64,000 nt of DNA from Pseudanabaena sp. M085S1SP2A07QC (GTDB lineage: Bacteria > Cyanobacteriota > Cyanobacteriia > Pseudanabaenales > Pseudanabaenaceae). The stretch lies in the NCBI GenBank assembly GCA_020404895.1, contig JADBWK010000090.1, positions 1-64,000 on the forward strand. The letters run 5' to 3'. Shown here one piece after another: positions 51,226-60,961 of the stretch. Numbering within the stretch: the first letter of the stretch is position 1; each line of letters opens with the position of its first letter. The notes beneath the pieces were generated by a model that saw only the letters and a list, made by a program, of their open reading frames with translations, ran no database searches and was not told the origin of the DNA. Position numbers and translations under genes: made by a program.

Positions 51226-52098
51226 TTAAACTTTTGGATATAGCTTCATTAACGCTTGCACCTGTTCGGCATGATAAGAACTGCGCGTAAGCGGCGAAGA
51301 CACCACTTGCAAAAAACCCATTGCTTCACCAGCAATCCGCCATGCTTCAAACTGCTCAGGCGTTACGAATTCATGCAAAGTCAAGTGTTTTGCAGAAGGT
51401 TGTAGATATTGACCAATGGTAATAATATCGCAATCAACTGTTCGCAAATCACGCATCACCTCCAAAACCTCTTCGTAGGTTTCGCTCATTCCCACCATAA
51501 CACCTGACTTGGTATACACCCAAGGCGCAATTTCACGAGCGCGTCGTAATAGTTCTAAACTACGTTGATATTCTCCCTGTGGACGCACTCGCCGATAAAG
51601 CCTTGGCACAGTCTCCGTATTGTGATTAAGTACATGAGGTCGCGCTGCCAGAATCGTTTCTAAAGCTTCCCAATTAGAGCAAAGATCGGGAATAAGAAGT
51701 TCAATTGTTGTTTGTGGCATCAACTTACGAATCTCTTCGATGCATCGCACAAATTGAGAAGCACCTCCATCTAGCAAATCATCTCGATTAACAGAAGTAA
51801 CAACGACATGCTTAAGCTTCATCCGTCGCACTGCTTCTCCCAAATTAATTGGCTCCATCGGATCGAGAGCTTGAGGCTTTTTCTCAAAGTCAATATCGCA
51901 GTAAGGACAAGCACGAGTACAAGCTGGCCCCATAATCAAAAATGTGGCAGTACCTTGGTTAAAGCATTCGCCAATGTTTGGACAAGATGCTTCTTCGCAC
52001 ACAGTATTTAGCCCCAAGTCGCGCAAGACTTCTTTAACATTTCCAACGCGCTCCCATTGTGGGGCTTTAACTCGCAACCAATCTGGTTTGACTGCCAT
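51226..52098 (-). CDS. lipA: lipoyl synthase
   Basis: [25 protein letters not shown]. Confidence 0.97.
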   Translation of the reverse strand: MAVKPDWLRVKAPQWERVGNVKEVLRDLGLNTVCEEASCPNIGECFNQGTATFLIMGPACTRACPYCDIDFEKKPQALDPMEPINLGEAVRRMKLKHVVVTSVNRDDLLDGGASQFVRCIEEIRKLMPQTTIELLIPDLCSNWEALETILAARPHVLNHNTETVPRLYRRVRPQGEYQRSLELLRRAREIAPWVYTKSGVMVGMSETYEEVLEVMRDLRTVDCDIITIGQYLQPSAKHLTLHEFVTPEQFEAWRIAGEAMGFLQVVSSPLTRSSYHAEQVQALMKLYPKV

Positions 52099-52583
52099 AT
52101 TTACAATTACCTAGATTTCTAGCCTATGCAGTTCATGCAATTTTTGTAACATTTCATATTCTAACATTAGCGCGAGTTAAAGATAATTTACAGCGCTTTA
52201 CGCTATAAAGTAGACCTTGAGAGAATGGTTGTGCCCCCCCTTTCTAAAAGCCAAAAAAATCCAGAAGTGAAATGTCACTTCTGGAAGATGTAATAAAACA
52301 GATCAACAGTTAGTATCTGTACAGATAAACAAAATCCCTATTTTGCAGCTATCTAAAAATAACTGTAAGAGTTTTAAGTATATTTAATAAGACAACGGAT
52401 CAAATATACTTAGCATAAGTAGTGTTACTTTTTAAAGAAGTTTATAAATAAACCCACATTTCTTCATATTGCCACGGTGAACGCCGTTTATAGAAGAAAT
52501 AAGGATCTATATGTAAAAACGCCAAAAAAGTGACTTATAGAAAAATCGAGATTTATGTTTGCTCTGACTAGGCTGATAAAAAT

Positions 52584-52892
52584 TTATCTACATCCAGCCA
52601 ATGCAACTTCTCTTTCTTCGGGTGGTTTTAGACTAGGGAACAAGAAGTGATTTTCTTCAACATACTGTGCTCCAAATAGTCCTTTTTCCGCCCAGAAGTA
52701 TCGATCTGTTGTATGCTCGTTACGTCTTACAAGCAACAGTGCTGGTGGAAGAATGCCATGTGTATGGATGTACTTTCGTGCAGCCGTCACAGGCTTGTCT
52801 TCACCGCTATCGATACTAAATTGAGGAATATGTTCTAGGATTTTGCGCCCTTCTTGGCGACGTCTACTTTTGCGCTTACGTCTCCTTGCCAA
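52584..52892 (-). CDS. DUF3155-like conserved cyanobacterial protein (TTG start)
   Basis: LARRRKRKSRRRQEGRKILEHIPQFSIDSGEDKPVTAARKYIHTHGILPPALLLVRRNEHTTDRYFWAEKGLFGAQYVEEN; AGGAGGTATCAA precedes TTG 52892. Confidence 0.8.
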   Translation of the reverse strand: MARRRKRKSRRRQEGRKILEHIPQFSIDSGEDKPVTAARKYIHTHGILPPALLLVRRNEHTTDRYFWAEKGLFGAQYVEENHFLFPSLKPPEEREVALAGCR

Positions 52893-53111
52893 ATTGATAC
52901 CTCCTAATTTAGACCCTGAAATGCGATCGGGATTACAAAACATTGTTATTATAACTAGGGTCAATAAAAAATTTCAACTTTTCTTTACAAATTTTTGTCA
53001 CTAGACCTTTTCTGCGATATAGGCAAATATAGATTTACGCCCCAGAAGCTATAGACAGTGAGAGGTAGATATCTTTATTTTGATTTAGCGATCTCTGTAA
53101 CGAACTTGACA

Positions 53112-53564
53112 TTAATTTGCGGCGAAGTGGTTTAAGGCTTCGGCAAAATCTCGAACCCCCCGAAACTGTCGGTATACTGAAGCAAATCTCACATATGCAA
53201 CCTCACTGACATTTTGTAAATATTGCAGCACCATCTCACCAATTTCCACGCTCGAAACTTGATGGCAGTCGCGGACTTGGAGTTGCGCTTCGATTTCGTC
53301 AATAATTGATTCTAGGGTTGTTTGTGATACCCCTGTCTTTTCACAAGCTCGAATCATGCCACGCAAAAGCTTAGAACGATCAAAGGATTCGCTAGCTCCA
53401 TCCCGTTTCAAAACTGTAATTGGTACAAATTCGATGCGTTCGTAAGTAGTAAACCGACGATGACAATTAAGACATTCGCGTCTGCGTCGAATACTACAGC
53501 CTGCCTCTGCCGAACGAGATTCTAAAACACGGCTATCAGTATGCTGACAAAACGGGCAGAGCAT
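53112..53564 (-). CDS. nrdR: transcriptional repressor NrdR
   Basis: [43 protein letters not shown]. Confidence 0.97.
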   Translation of the reverse strand: MLCPFCQHTDSRVLESRSAEAGCSIRRRRECLNCHRRFTTYERIEFVPITVLKRDGASESFDRSKLLRGMIRACEKTGVSQTTLESIIDEIEAQLQVRDCHQVSSVEIGEMVLQYLQNVSEVAYVRFASVYRQFRGVRDFAEALNHFAAN

Positions 53565-53747
53565 GACATATCTCAAAAAGTGGTTTATAGAACTTAGATA
53601 GAGCAATGCTTTACCCTATCTATAACAACTGTAAATTATAGTGGGCAGTTTCGCCCAACCAGAAGATTTTTGCCCAGCAATTCTCATCAAAAAATCGTTT
53701 TTTGAAAGCCCACCTACGGTGGGCTTTCAAAAAACGATTTTTAACCA

Positions 53748-53781
53748 ATTCACAGAAGTGTTGCGACACTTCTGTGAATTA
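53748..53781. repeat. short palindromic module CAATTCACAGAAGTGTTGCGACACTTCTGTGAATT
   Basis: variant of 26375 and 63930 modules. Confidence 0.75.
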
Positions 53782-53783
53782 TA

Positions 53784-53887
53784 TAGCAATGTAAGCTTTG
53801 CTTAGGACATAAAACCCAAAAGATGGCAGAGCGAAGCTCTGCCATCTTTTGGGTTTTGAATTGTCCTATCTATCTCTTACGTTGCTA
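53784..53887. repeat. 104-bp framed hairpin repeat, copy B
   Basis: reverse complement of 26267..26370 except the 3-nt loop. Confidence 0.95.
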
Positions 53888-53905
53888 TAGCTGTCGCCAT
53901 TCTTG

Positions 53906-53980
53906 TTAGGACATAAAACCCAAATAGTGAGAGGCGGCGCGAAGCGCCGCCTCTCACTATTTGGGTTTTGATTTGTCTTG
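53906..53980. repeat. framed hairpin repeat with a different inner stem, directly adjacent to copy B
   Basis: TTAGGACATAAAACCCAAA-[TAGTGAGAGGCGGCGCGAAGCGCCGCCTCTCACTA]-TTTGGGTTTTGATTTGTC. Confidence 0.85.
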
Positions 53981-54074
53981 ATAAAAGTGGCTAAGGCTAT
54001 AAAACCCACACCTAGCAAGGATTTTAAAAGCTCAAAAGGGCGTAGCCCTTTTGAGCTTTGGTATTACTCGGAAA

Positions 54075-54677
54075 CTACGGTGTGTGCCCCAATGACAACC
54101 ATTTTAGATGTTTGGGCTGGCAATAAAGTGGCTGCTCTTTGCAATATGTCTGAGTGTCATAAGCCATCAGGGAATCAGGATTGATTGGGGCAATGTACTT
54201 CAAGTTAGCTCTGACGTAGCATTCACCTAGTTGCTCAAAACTAGCGGGCTTAGCTGGGTAAGCTAACTCATTCTGTGAACCCTTTACCCTTAGCCAAGGA
54301 GAGCCATCACTATCTATAATAATCGCGTCACTAGCAGGCTCAGGAGGTTCAGCTCTACTCAGATTTGGGTTTCCCTTAAAAACTGCCGTAACGATCGCAC
54401 CTCTTAAAATTCGAGATCTAATCTGTCCATTCGGCGTGTATCGACAATTTAAATCATAGTTTTCTGCACCAGATCCCATCGGCTGCACGACTAGCCATTT
54501 GCTAATGGTATAGAAACCGCGATTACCTCGTTGAAAGGCGGATCTAAAGTCTCCACTACTATCAGGATTAGGCACTTCAGCAACTTGCGCGATCGTTGGA
54601 TGAGGACTCAACATTACAAAACTGATTGAGCTTGCGGTTATTAATTGGAGAAATAGGTTACGCAAATTTAACCTCAT
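54075..54677 (-). CDS. secreted protein of unknown function
   Basis: N-terminal signal-like segment; 200 aa. Confidence 0.55.
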   Translation of the reverse strand: MRLNLRNLFLQLITASSISFVMLSPHPTIAQVAEVPNPDSSGDFRSAFQRGNRGFYTISKWLVVQPMGSGAENYDLNCRYTPNGQIRSRILRGAIVTAVFKGNPNLSRAEPPEPASDAIIIDSDGSPWLRVKGSQNELAYPAKPASFEQLGECYVRANLKYIAPINPDSLMAYDTQTYCKEQPLYCQPKHLKWLSLGHTP

Positions 54678-54697
54678 ATTTTTATCCTTTTAAAAAA

Positions 54698-56230
54698 CTA
54701 AGATGAACAACGATATAAAGTAGCCATGCGTTCAAGATTTTTGCTGGTATCGCGTAGCAAAAATGGCAAGTGCCCAACAGGTGGAGATTTGAAATTGGGC
54801 TGACGACCTTCGAGATATTCCCATCGTGAAGTTTTGCGATCATAGGTAGTATCGATCGCTAGTTCACCAGATGCACTGAACCAACCAATATTTTCGTATG
54901 TTTTACGAATATCTTTAGCAAAATCTTCATAAATCTTTTTCTGAGCAGTTAATCCTTGCTTGCCGTTACTTGCCTGTGTCCATAACTGATCGATTAGAAC
55001 CAAATCCGCGCAAGTAATTTTATTAAACTCATCGGGGTGAAATGTTCCGTCACGCTCAGACTGACTGCCTGAAGCTTTGAGAAGTAATAAATAGGTTTCT
55101 TGATCTGCTGCTTTCCAGTTTTTTTCTTTGAGATAGATACCTAATTGCCCATAGTTAGCCTTGCGATCTGATATAGGTACGTCTGAAGGCTGAACTAAAG
55201 GAGAGGGTGAAGTCTCAGTCGTGGAGACAGAAAGACTGGGGGTAGGACTAAGGCTGTTAATTGGCAGGTTATTGCTTTTGAGAGGGTTCCATCCTTTACT
55301 AAATAGATAAATTCCACCAGTTAAAGCTAACAAAGCGATCGCAGATGGCAATAATAGAGAACTTGACTTAACCTCTCGATCATCAGTAATTCGAGGAGAA
55401 GCTGTACTTAATTTTGATAGTTTCGCGATGTCTTTTAGAACTTCATCAACAGTCTGATAGCGATCGCGTGGATTGCAGCGTGTCATCCTGTCTAAAACAG
55501 TAGCAAATTCTCGGCTAACTTTGGCATAGCTGCGCCAAGTAATCTCGTTATCGCGATCTCTCGGAAACTGGCTAGGGTGCTTACCTGTAAGAGCTTGCAG
55601 AGCCAACATTCCCAAAGAATAGATATCACTACTTGATACAGATTGACCGCGCTCTTGTTCGTATGACATATATCCAGGCGTACCAATTGGCAATGTCACC
55701 TTGGCTTTATGATGGGCGCTAGCGACTTCCATTTGGACTTGCTTGACAGTGCCAAAATCAATCAACACCAGTTTGCCATCGCTATGGCGACGAATTAAGT
55801 TACTCGGTTTGATATCGCGATGAATGACATTGTATTTATGAACAAATTGCAGGATTTCTAATACTTCTTTGACAATTTGGGCAACTCTGGCTTCTGCCAT
55901 TTGGCTGCCAGGAGACATTTCCTTACTGAGTGGATGTCCCGCGATAAATTCTTGAACGAGATAGAATTCTTTATTCTCTTGGAAATATGCGTAAAGTTGA
56001 GGGATCAGATCATGTTTTCCTAATTCTTGTAATGTTTCGGCTTCGGTTTTAAATAGTTCCAGAGCCTTCTGGGTAAAAACAGGATCATCAATCGTGGGAT
56101 TAAGATGTTTGACTACGCATTGAGGATTTTTGGGCAAGCGTGTATCTTCAGCAAGATAAGTTTGCGAAAAACCTCCCTCAGCTAATTCTCTGATAATACG
56201 ATAGCGTCGATCAAGTAGCTTGCCTAACAT
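54698..56230 (-). CDS. serine/threonine protein kinase with TM and C-terminal GUN4-like domain
   Basis: RYRIIRELAEGGFSQTYLAED, HRDIKPSNLI, DFGTVKQ; C-term DQETYLLLLKAS...FNKITCADLVLIDQLWTQASNGKQGLTAQKKIYED...IGWF. Confidence 0.85.
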   Translation of the reverse strand: MLGKLLDRRYRIIRELAEGGFSQTYLAEDTRLPKNPQCVVKHLNPTIDDPVFTQKALELFKTEAETLQELGKHDLIPQLYAYFQENKEFYLVQEFIAGHPLSKEMSPGSQMAEARVAQIVKEVLEILQFVHKYNVIHRDIKPSNLIRRHSDGKLVLIDFGTVKQVQMEVASAHHKAKVTLPIGTPGYMSYEQERGQSVSSSDIYSLGMLALQALTGKHPSQFPRDRDNEITWRSYAKVSREFATVLDRMTRCNPRDRYQTVDEVLKDIAKLSKLSTASPRITDDREVKSSSLLLPSAIALLALTGGIYLFSKGWNPLKSNNLPINSLSPTPSLSVSTTETSPSPLVQPSDVPISDRKANYGQLGIYLKEKNWKAADQETYLLLLKASGSQSERDGTFHPDEFNKITCADLVLIDQLWTQASNGKQGLTAQKKIYEDFAKDIRKTYENIGWFSASGELAIDTTYDRKTSRWEYLEGRQPNFKSPPVGHLPFLLRDTSKNLERMATLYRCSS

Positions 56231-56262
56231 ATTGGCATTATACAGTAATTTTCGATCAAACA

Positions 56263-56325
56263 AACCCACACAAAGATTATTGAAAGCATTGATTTGCAAC
56301 GCTTTCAATAATCTTTGTGTGGGTT
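56263..56325. repeat. 63-nt hairpin with 25-bp arms just upstream of the kinase start
   Basis: AACCCACACAAAGATTATTGAAAGC-13 nt-GCTTTCAATAATCTTTGTGTGGGTT. Confidence 0.9.
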
Positions 56326-56504
56326 GTTATAGTCTTAAGATTTCGCTAAAGCTTCTGGTGCTAGGTTTATATTTATAGTAATTTTCATTTTGCCGTAGGC
56401 AAAACAAAAACTCAAAATTTTACTGGGATTGAGTTTTTGTTTTCAAATGAGTTATGTACTCATTTCAAAACCGCTATTCGAGGAATTAATAGGAGTAGAC
56501 CAGC

Positions 56505-59450
56505 ATGGCATCACTTCACCAGCCACTATGGGCATTGTCCTTTGAAGAAGTCTACGCATCTCTTGGCACTGCTGCTGATGGATTATCGCAAATAGAAGCG
56601 CAATCGCGATTAGAGAAATTTGGCGCAAATGAATTGCCTGAACCTGCTCATCGTCCTTTGTGGCTGCGGTTTGCTGATCAATTAACACATTTTATGGCTC
56701 TGCTACTTTGGATCGCAGGAATTCTTGCCTTTATTTCCCGTACTCCTGAACTCGGTTGGGCAGTATGGTCAGTGATCTGGATTAATGCCATCTTTAGCTT
56801 TTGGCAAGAGTTTCAAGCGGAGAAAGCACTATCAGCTCTCAAAAAAGTTTTGCCGATGCAGGTGAAAGTTTATCGAGACAGTGAACTAAAGCAAATTCCC
56901 TCTAGGGAACTGGTACGTGGCGATGTCATGCAATTGGAAGAAGGCGATCGCATTTCCGCAGATGCGCGGTTGATATCAGCAGAAAGCTTGTATCTAGATG
57001 TATCTGTAATGACGGGAGAATCTTTACCCGTAGCACGAAGTCCTTATCCAGTGAGGTTGCGCGAGACAGTGTCAGTGCGTGGTGGTAAAACGATGCTACG
57101 TCAAGGCGAACAGCCGATGCAGGAAAAAGTGAATCCATCAGAAATAGCCAACCTTGTGTTGGCAGGCTCAACGGTAGCGGCAGGACGAGCAGTGGCAGTT
57201 GTCTATGCAACGGGTGCTGAGACTGAGTTTGGACAGGTCGCCCATTTAACTACAGAGGTAAAGCGTGAGCCCAGTACGTTAGAAATTCAAGTTTCGCGAA
57301 TTGTGCGGATCATTACCGCGATCGCAGTCAGTATGGGAGTGCTTGTCTTTTTGCTGGCTTACTTTCTGGTAGGTATAGAAGTAAAAGAAAGTTTTATTTT
57401 TGCGATCGGGATCATTGTTGCATTAGTACCAGAGGGATTATTACCAACCGTAACGTTGTCTTTAGCGATCGGTGTACGGCGAATGGCAAGGAAAAATGCT
57501 CTAGTGAGAAGGCTTTCGGCTGTAGAGTCTCTGAGCGCTACCACGGTTATTTGTACCGATAAGACTGGCACATTAACCAAAAATGAAATGACGGTGCGTT
57601 ATTTGTGGCTACCGACACAACCAGACCTAAAAGATAATTCCGAACCTAATGCTGAGACCAATGCTCAGCCGCCCAATAGATTAATTGAAGTTACTGGCGC
57701 AGGCTACGATCCCACCAGTGGCAAGGTCAATATGCCTTCGGATTCCGAAATTACGTGGAAAGCTCAAATTCTGCTAATTGGCTCGGCGCTCTGTTCTAAT
57801 GCGCGTTTAGTTCATCTTAATGCGCCTAGTCGTTGGCAAGAAATTGGCGATCCGACAGAAGCGGCTCTATTAGTAGCTGCGGCAAAAGCAGAACTAAATT
57901 TGGAGGATTTGCAAAAGAAGTTTCCACGGTTACGGGAAATTCCCTTTGATTCACGTCGTCTGATGATGACCGTCATTCTAAATTGGCAATTATCGGAATT
58001 ATGGACAGATGAACTTCCAAATCTTGCCTTCACTAAGGGCGCACCATTAGAAGTTCTTAAACATTGTCATTGGATTTTGCGTAATGGCGAGCATCAAGAA
58101 TTGACCCATGACTATTGGCAGGAAGTAGTTACGGCAAATGATGATTTAGCCAAGCAGGGATTTCGGGTGTTAGGACTGGCGGCGCGTCGTGGTGGTCAAG
58201 AACTGATCGATCTTAAAGCGCAGGAATTAGAGCAGAATCTGATTTTCATTGGTCTAGTTGCCATGTTCGATCCACCCCGTGACGAAGTACCAAAAGCGAT
58301 CGCTGAATGTCATCAAGCAGGAATTAAGGTGACGATGGTCACGGGTGACTATGGACTCACCGCCGAAGCAATCGCACGTCAAATTGGACTAGTTGGGGAT
58401 CGTGTACGGGTAGTCACAGGTGAAGGGATGGGGCATCTTTCCGACGCACAGCTAAGGCAAGTTGTGAAATATCGGCATGGACTAGTGTTTGCGCGGATGT
58501 CACCTGAACATAAATTGCGATTAGTGCAAGCTTATAAAAATATTGGTGAAATCGTGGCGGTAACTGGGGATGGGGTAAATGATGCCCCTGCCTTACGCGC
58601 TGCGAATATTGGTGTGGCGATGGGACAGAACGGTACGGATGTAGCGCGGGAAGCTGCTGATATTGTGCTAACTGATGATAACTTTGCCACGATTGTGGTA
58701 GCGATCGAGCAAGGGCGATCGGTTTATCAAAATATTCGCAAATTTATGACCTACATTTTGGCATCCAATGTTGCGGAACTAGTACCATTTCTCGCTATGG
58801 TGATCCTCAAAATCCCTCCTGCCCTAATTATCATGCAAATTCTAATTGTTGATTTAGGAACGGATATTTTACCTGCCCTAGCGTTAGGAACTGAACGTGC
58901 GGAATTAGGAACGATGCAGTTACCGCCCCGCTCAAAATCACAACCTCTTCTTGATCGGTCGCTGCTTCTACGTGCTTACTGCTTTCTAGGCTTAATCGAA
59001 GCAGTATTGGGAATGCTTGGTTTCTTTTGGGTGTGGCACAGCTATGGTTATGACTTCAAATCATTGCAAGCAATTGCGCCATCAATTCTTTCTCGTACAG
59101 CTAACCCAGAGATTACTTTCATTTATGCTCAAGCCACAACCATGACTTTAGCAATCATCGTCGCCTGTCAAGATGGAAATGTTTTCGCCTGCCGATCTGA
59201 ACAAACTTCCATCTTTCGATTAGGATTCTTTTCTAATCCTTTTATTTGGCTAGGAATTGCTACAGAATGGATATTAATTATCTCAATTATTGAAGTCTCG
59301 TCCCTAAGACAAATTTTCTCTACAGCCCCACTGACAACATGGCAATGGCTATTTTTGCTAGTCTGTCCACCAATCTTACTAGGTGCAGAAGAACTTCGCA
59401 AACGATTTCTGCGTAGTAGAAGACGGAAGCTTTCGTCGCGATCACTATGA
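56505..59450 (+). CDS. cation-translocating P-type ATPase
   Basis: VICTDKTGTLTKNEMTV, TGDGVNDAPALRAANIGVAMG. Confidence 0.96.
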   Translation: MASLHQPLWALSFEEVYASLGTAADGLSQIEAQSRLEKFGANELPEPAHRPLWLRFADQLTHFMALLLWIAGILAFISRTPELGWAVWSVIWINAIFSFWQEFQAEKALSALKKVLPMQVKVYRDSELKQIPSRELVRGDVMQLEEGDRISADARLISAESLYLDVSVMTGESLPVARSPYPVRLRETVSVRGGKTMLRQGEQPMQEKVNPSEIANLVLAGSTVAAGRAVAVVYATGAETEFGQVAHLTTEVKREPSTLEIQVSRIVRIITAIAVSMGVLVFLLAYFLVGIEVKESFIFAIGIIVALVPEGLLPTVTLSLAIGVRRMARKNALVRRLSAVESLSATTVICTDKTGTLTKNEMTVRYLWLPTQPDLKDNSEPNAETNAQPPNRLIEVTGAGYDPTSGKVNMPSDSEITWKAQILLIGSALCSNARLVHLNAPSRWQEIGDPTEAALLVAAAKAELNLEDLQKKFPRLREIPFDSRRLMMTVILNWQLSELWTDELPNLAFTKGAPLEVLKHCHWILRNGEHQELTHDYWQEVVTANDDLAKQGFRVLGLAARRGGQELIDLKAQELEQNLIFIGLVAMFDPPRDEVPKAIAECHQAGIKVTMVTGDYGLTAEAIARQIGLVGDRVRVVTGEGMGHLSDAQLRQVVKYRHGLVFARMSPEHKLRLVQAYKNIGEIVAVTGDGVNDAPALRAANIGVAMGQNGTDVAREAADIVLTDDNFATIVVAIEQGRSVYQNIRKFMTYILASNVAELVPFLAMVILKIPPALIIMQILIVDLGTDILPALALGTERAELGTMQLPPRSKSQPLLDRSLLLRAYCFLGLIEAVLGMLGFFWVWHSYGYDFKSLQAIAPSILSRTANPEITFIYAQATTMTLAIIVACQDGNVFACRSEQTSIFRLGFFSNPFIWLGIATEWILIISIIEVSSLRQIFSTAPLTTWQWLFLLVCPPILLGAEELRKRFLRSRRRKLSSRSL

Positions 59451-59810
59451 TTATAGAGGCTTTCAAATAACCGCTGTGCTAAAAACACAAAAAATGTAGG
59501 GGCAATTCATGAATTGCCCCTACATTTTTTGTGTCATCCCCAACTATTCACTGGAAAGGGAGCAGTACTCATAATGTTACTTGGCATATGATTTTTTTAT
59601 GAGGTATTTAACCAATGAATATCGATTAATGCTGCAACCCTCAAATAGTGAGTAGAAGAAAAGCGCCTACTCACTATTTGAGGGTTGCGATAAATGCCAT
59701 ACAATAGCAGTAGGTAGTCAAAGCTGCCTTGTCGTGTTTTATCTGCCACTAAAGGAGTGGGCTTGCCTATTCCTGTATTTTTTTTAACAAGTCATAATCT
59801 GAGAAAATTT

Positions 59811-60161
59811 ATGTCTGTTCAAGTTTATGGCATACCCAATTGTGGAACCTGCAAAAAAGCGATCGCTTGGTTAGACAATCAAGGAATTACCTACGAATTT
59901 ATCAATACCAAAGACTATCCGCCATCTCGAACTGCGATCGCCGAATGGGTAAATGCATTAGGGGAAAGAGTAATGCGAAACACCTCTGGACAATCCTATC
60001 GATCGCTCGGCACTGAAAAAGATACATGGTCACATATCCAATGGATTGAAGCTTACGCCAAAGATTCAATGTTGCTAAAGCGACCTTTATTTGTCAAAGA
60101 TGGTAAAGCGATCGCGATCGGGTTTAGAAACCCTGAAGAGATCAAGCAAAAACTAGCCTAA
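59811..60161 (+). CDS. ArsC/Spx/MgsR-family protein
   Basis: MSVQVYGIPNCGTCKKAIAWLDNQGITYEFINTKDYPP, CxxC motif, start at internal Met19. Confidence 0.88.
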   Translation: MSVQVYGIPNCGTCKKAIAWLDNQGITYEFINTKDYPPSRTAIAEWVNALGERVMRNTSGQSYRSLGTEKDTWSHIQWIEAYAKDSMLLKRPLFVKDGKAIAIGFRNPEEIKQKLA

Positions 60162-60304
60162 ACATTAACCTAAAAGAGGGAGCGTTCTCAGTGCGCTCTC
60201 ATGCTCAAGAGTGATAGTAATTCTTGCGTCAGCTAACGTAATATTAGATTAATAGTTTAATAGGTATTAAATTATCTGTAAAAAATCAATATCGGTACAA
60301 AAAT

Positions 60305-60538
60305 ATGAGCCAAAGACTCAAGCGATGGGAATCCCCACGCAAAGAAGGGCGAAATGATAAAGGCAAGGGTGGATCTGCTCGCCAACGCCAAAAGAAAAAG
60401 CAAATGCAAATGCTTCGTAAGAAATTAAAAGCAGGAATTAATCCTAAACAAAAAAGAGATGGTGCAAGCGCCATCTCTTTTTTGTTTTTTGCCAACAGGT
60501 TAATGCGAAACCACAGGAATCTGTTGAGCAAAGTCTGA
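60305..60538 (+). CDS. small Lys/Arg-rich protein; 3' end overlaps a hairpin and the VOC gene
   Basis: MSQRLKRWESPRKEGRNDKGKGGSARQRQKKKQMQMLRKKLKAGINPKQKRDGASAISFLFF... Confidence 0.5.
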   Translation: MSQRLKRWESPRKEGRNDKGKGGSARQRQKKKQMQMLRKKLKAGINPKQKRDGASAISFLFFANRLMRNHRNLLSKV

Positions 60539-60961
60539 ATCTCCGACTTTGTTGAAATCAGTCTCACCAAAAATTGCATTTTCAAATTTGTAATGCTTGA
60601 ATTCTAAAATGTTGCCTGAATTATCAGCCAAGAAAAAGGTTCGATGCTCTAAAGGAGTGTCCACAAAGCGAATTTTTGGTTTTTGATAAAATTTAAGACG
60701 CTTATCATGGACTTTTTCTAACAGAGCCATCCAGTTATTTTCGGAATAAAAAACTAACCCGAAATGTCGCGGATAGATGCCACGTTGAGAATCAATATTC
60801 TCGTGATCAACATGCGCTACCAACTGGTGACCATACAAACTCATGATCAGCGAGTCGCTTGACTCGCGTCCCGCCAAACAACCCAAACCATCAATATAAA
60901 AAGCTTTGGTGCTTGGAATATCTTTTACTGGAAATGCGAGATGAAAGAGGATCTTGGTCAT
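60500..60961 (-). CDS. VOC (glyoxalase-like) family protein
   Basis: FHLAFPVKDIPSTKAFYIDGLGCLAGRESSDSL...HFGLVF. Confidence 0.85.
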   Translation of the reverse strand: MTKILFHLAFPVKDIPSTKAFYIDGLGCLAGRESSDSLIMSLYGHQLVAHVDHENIDSQRGIYPRHFGLVFYSENNWMALLEKVHDKRLKFYQKPKIRFVDTPLEHRTFFLADNSGNILEFKHYKFENAIFGETDFNKVGDSDFAQQIPVVSH

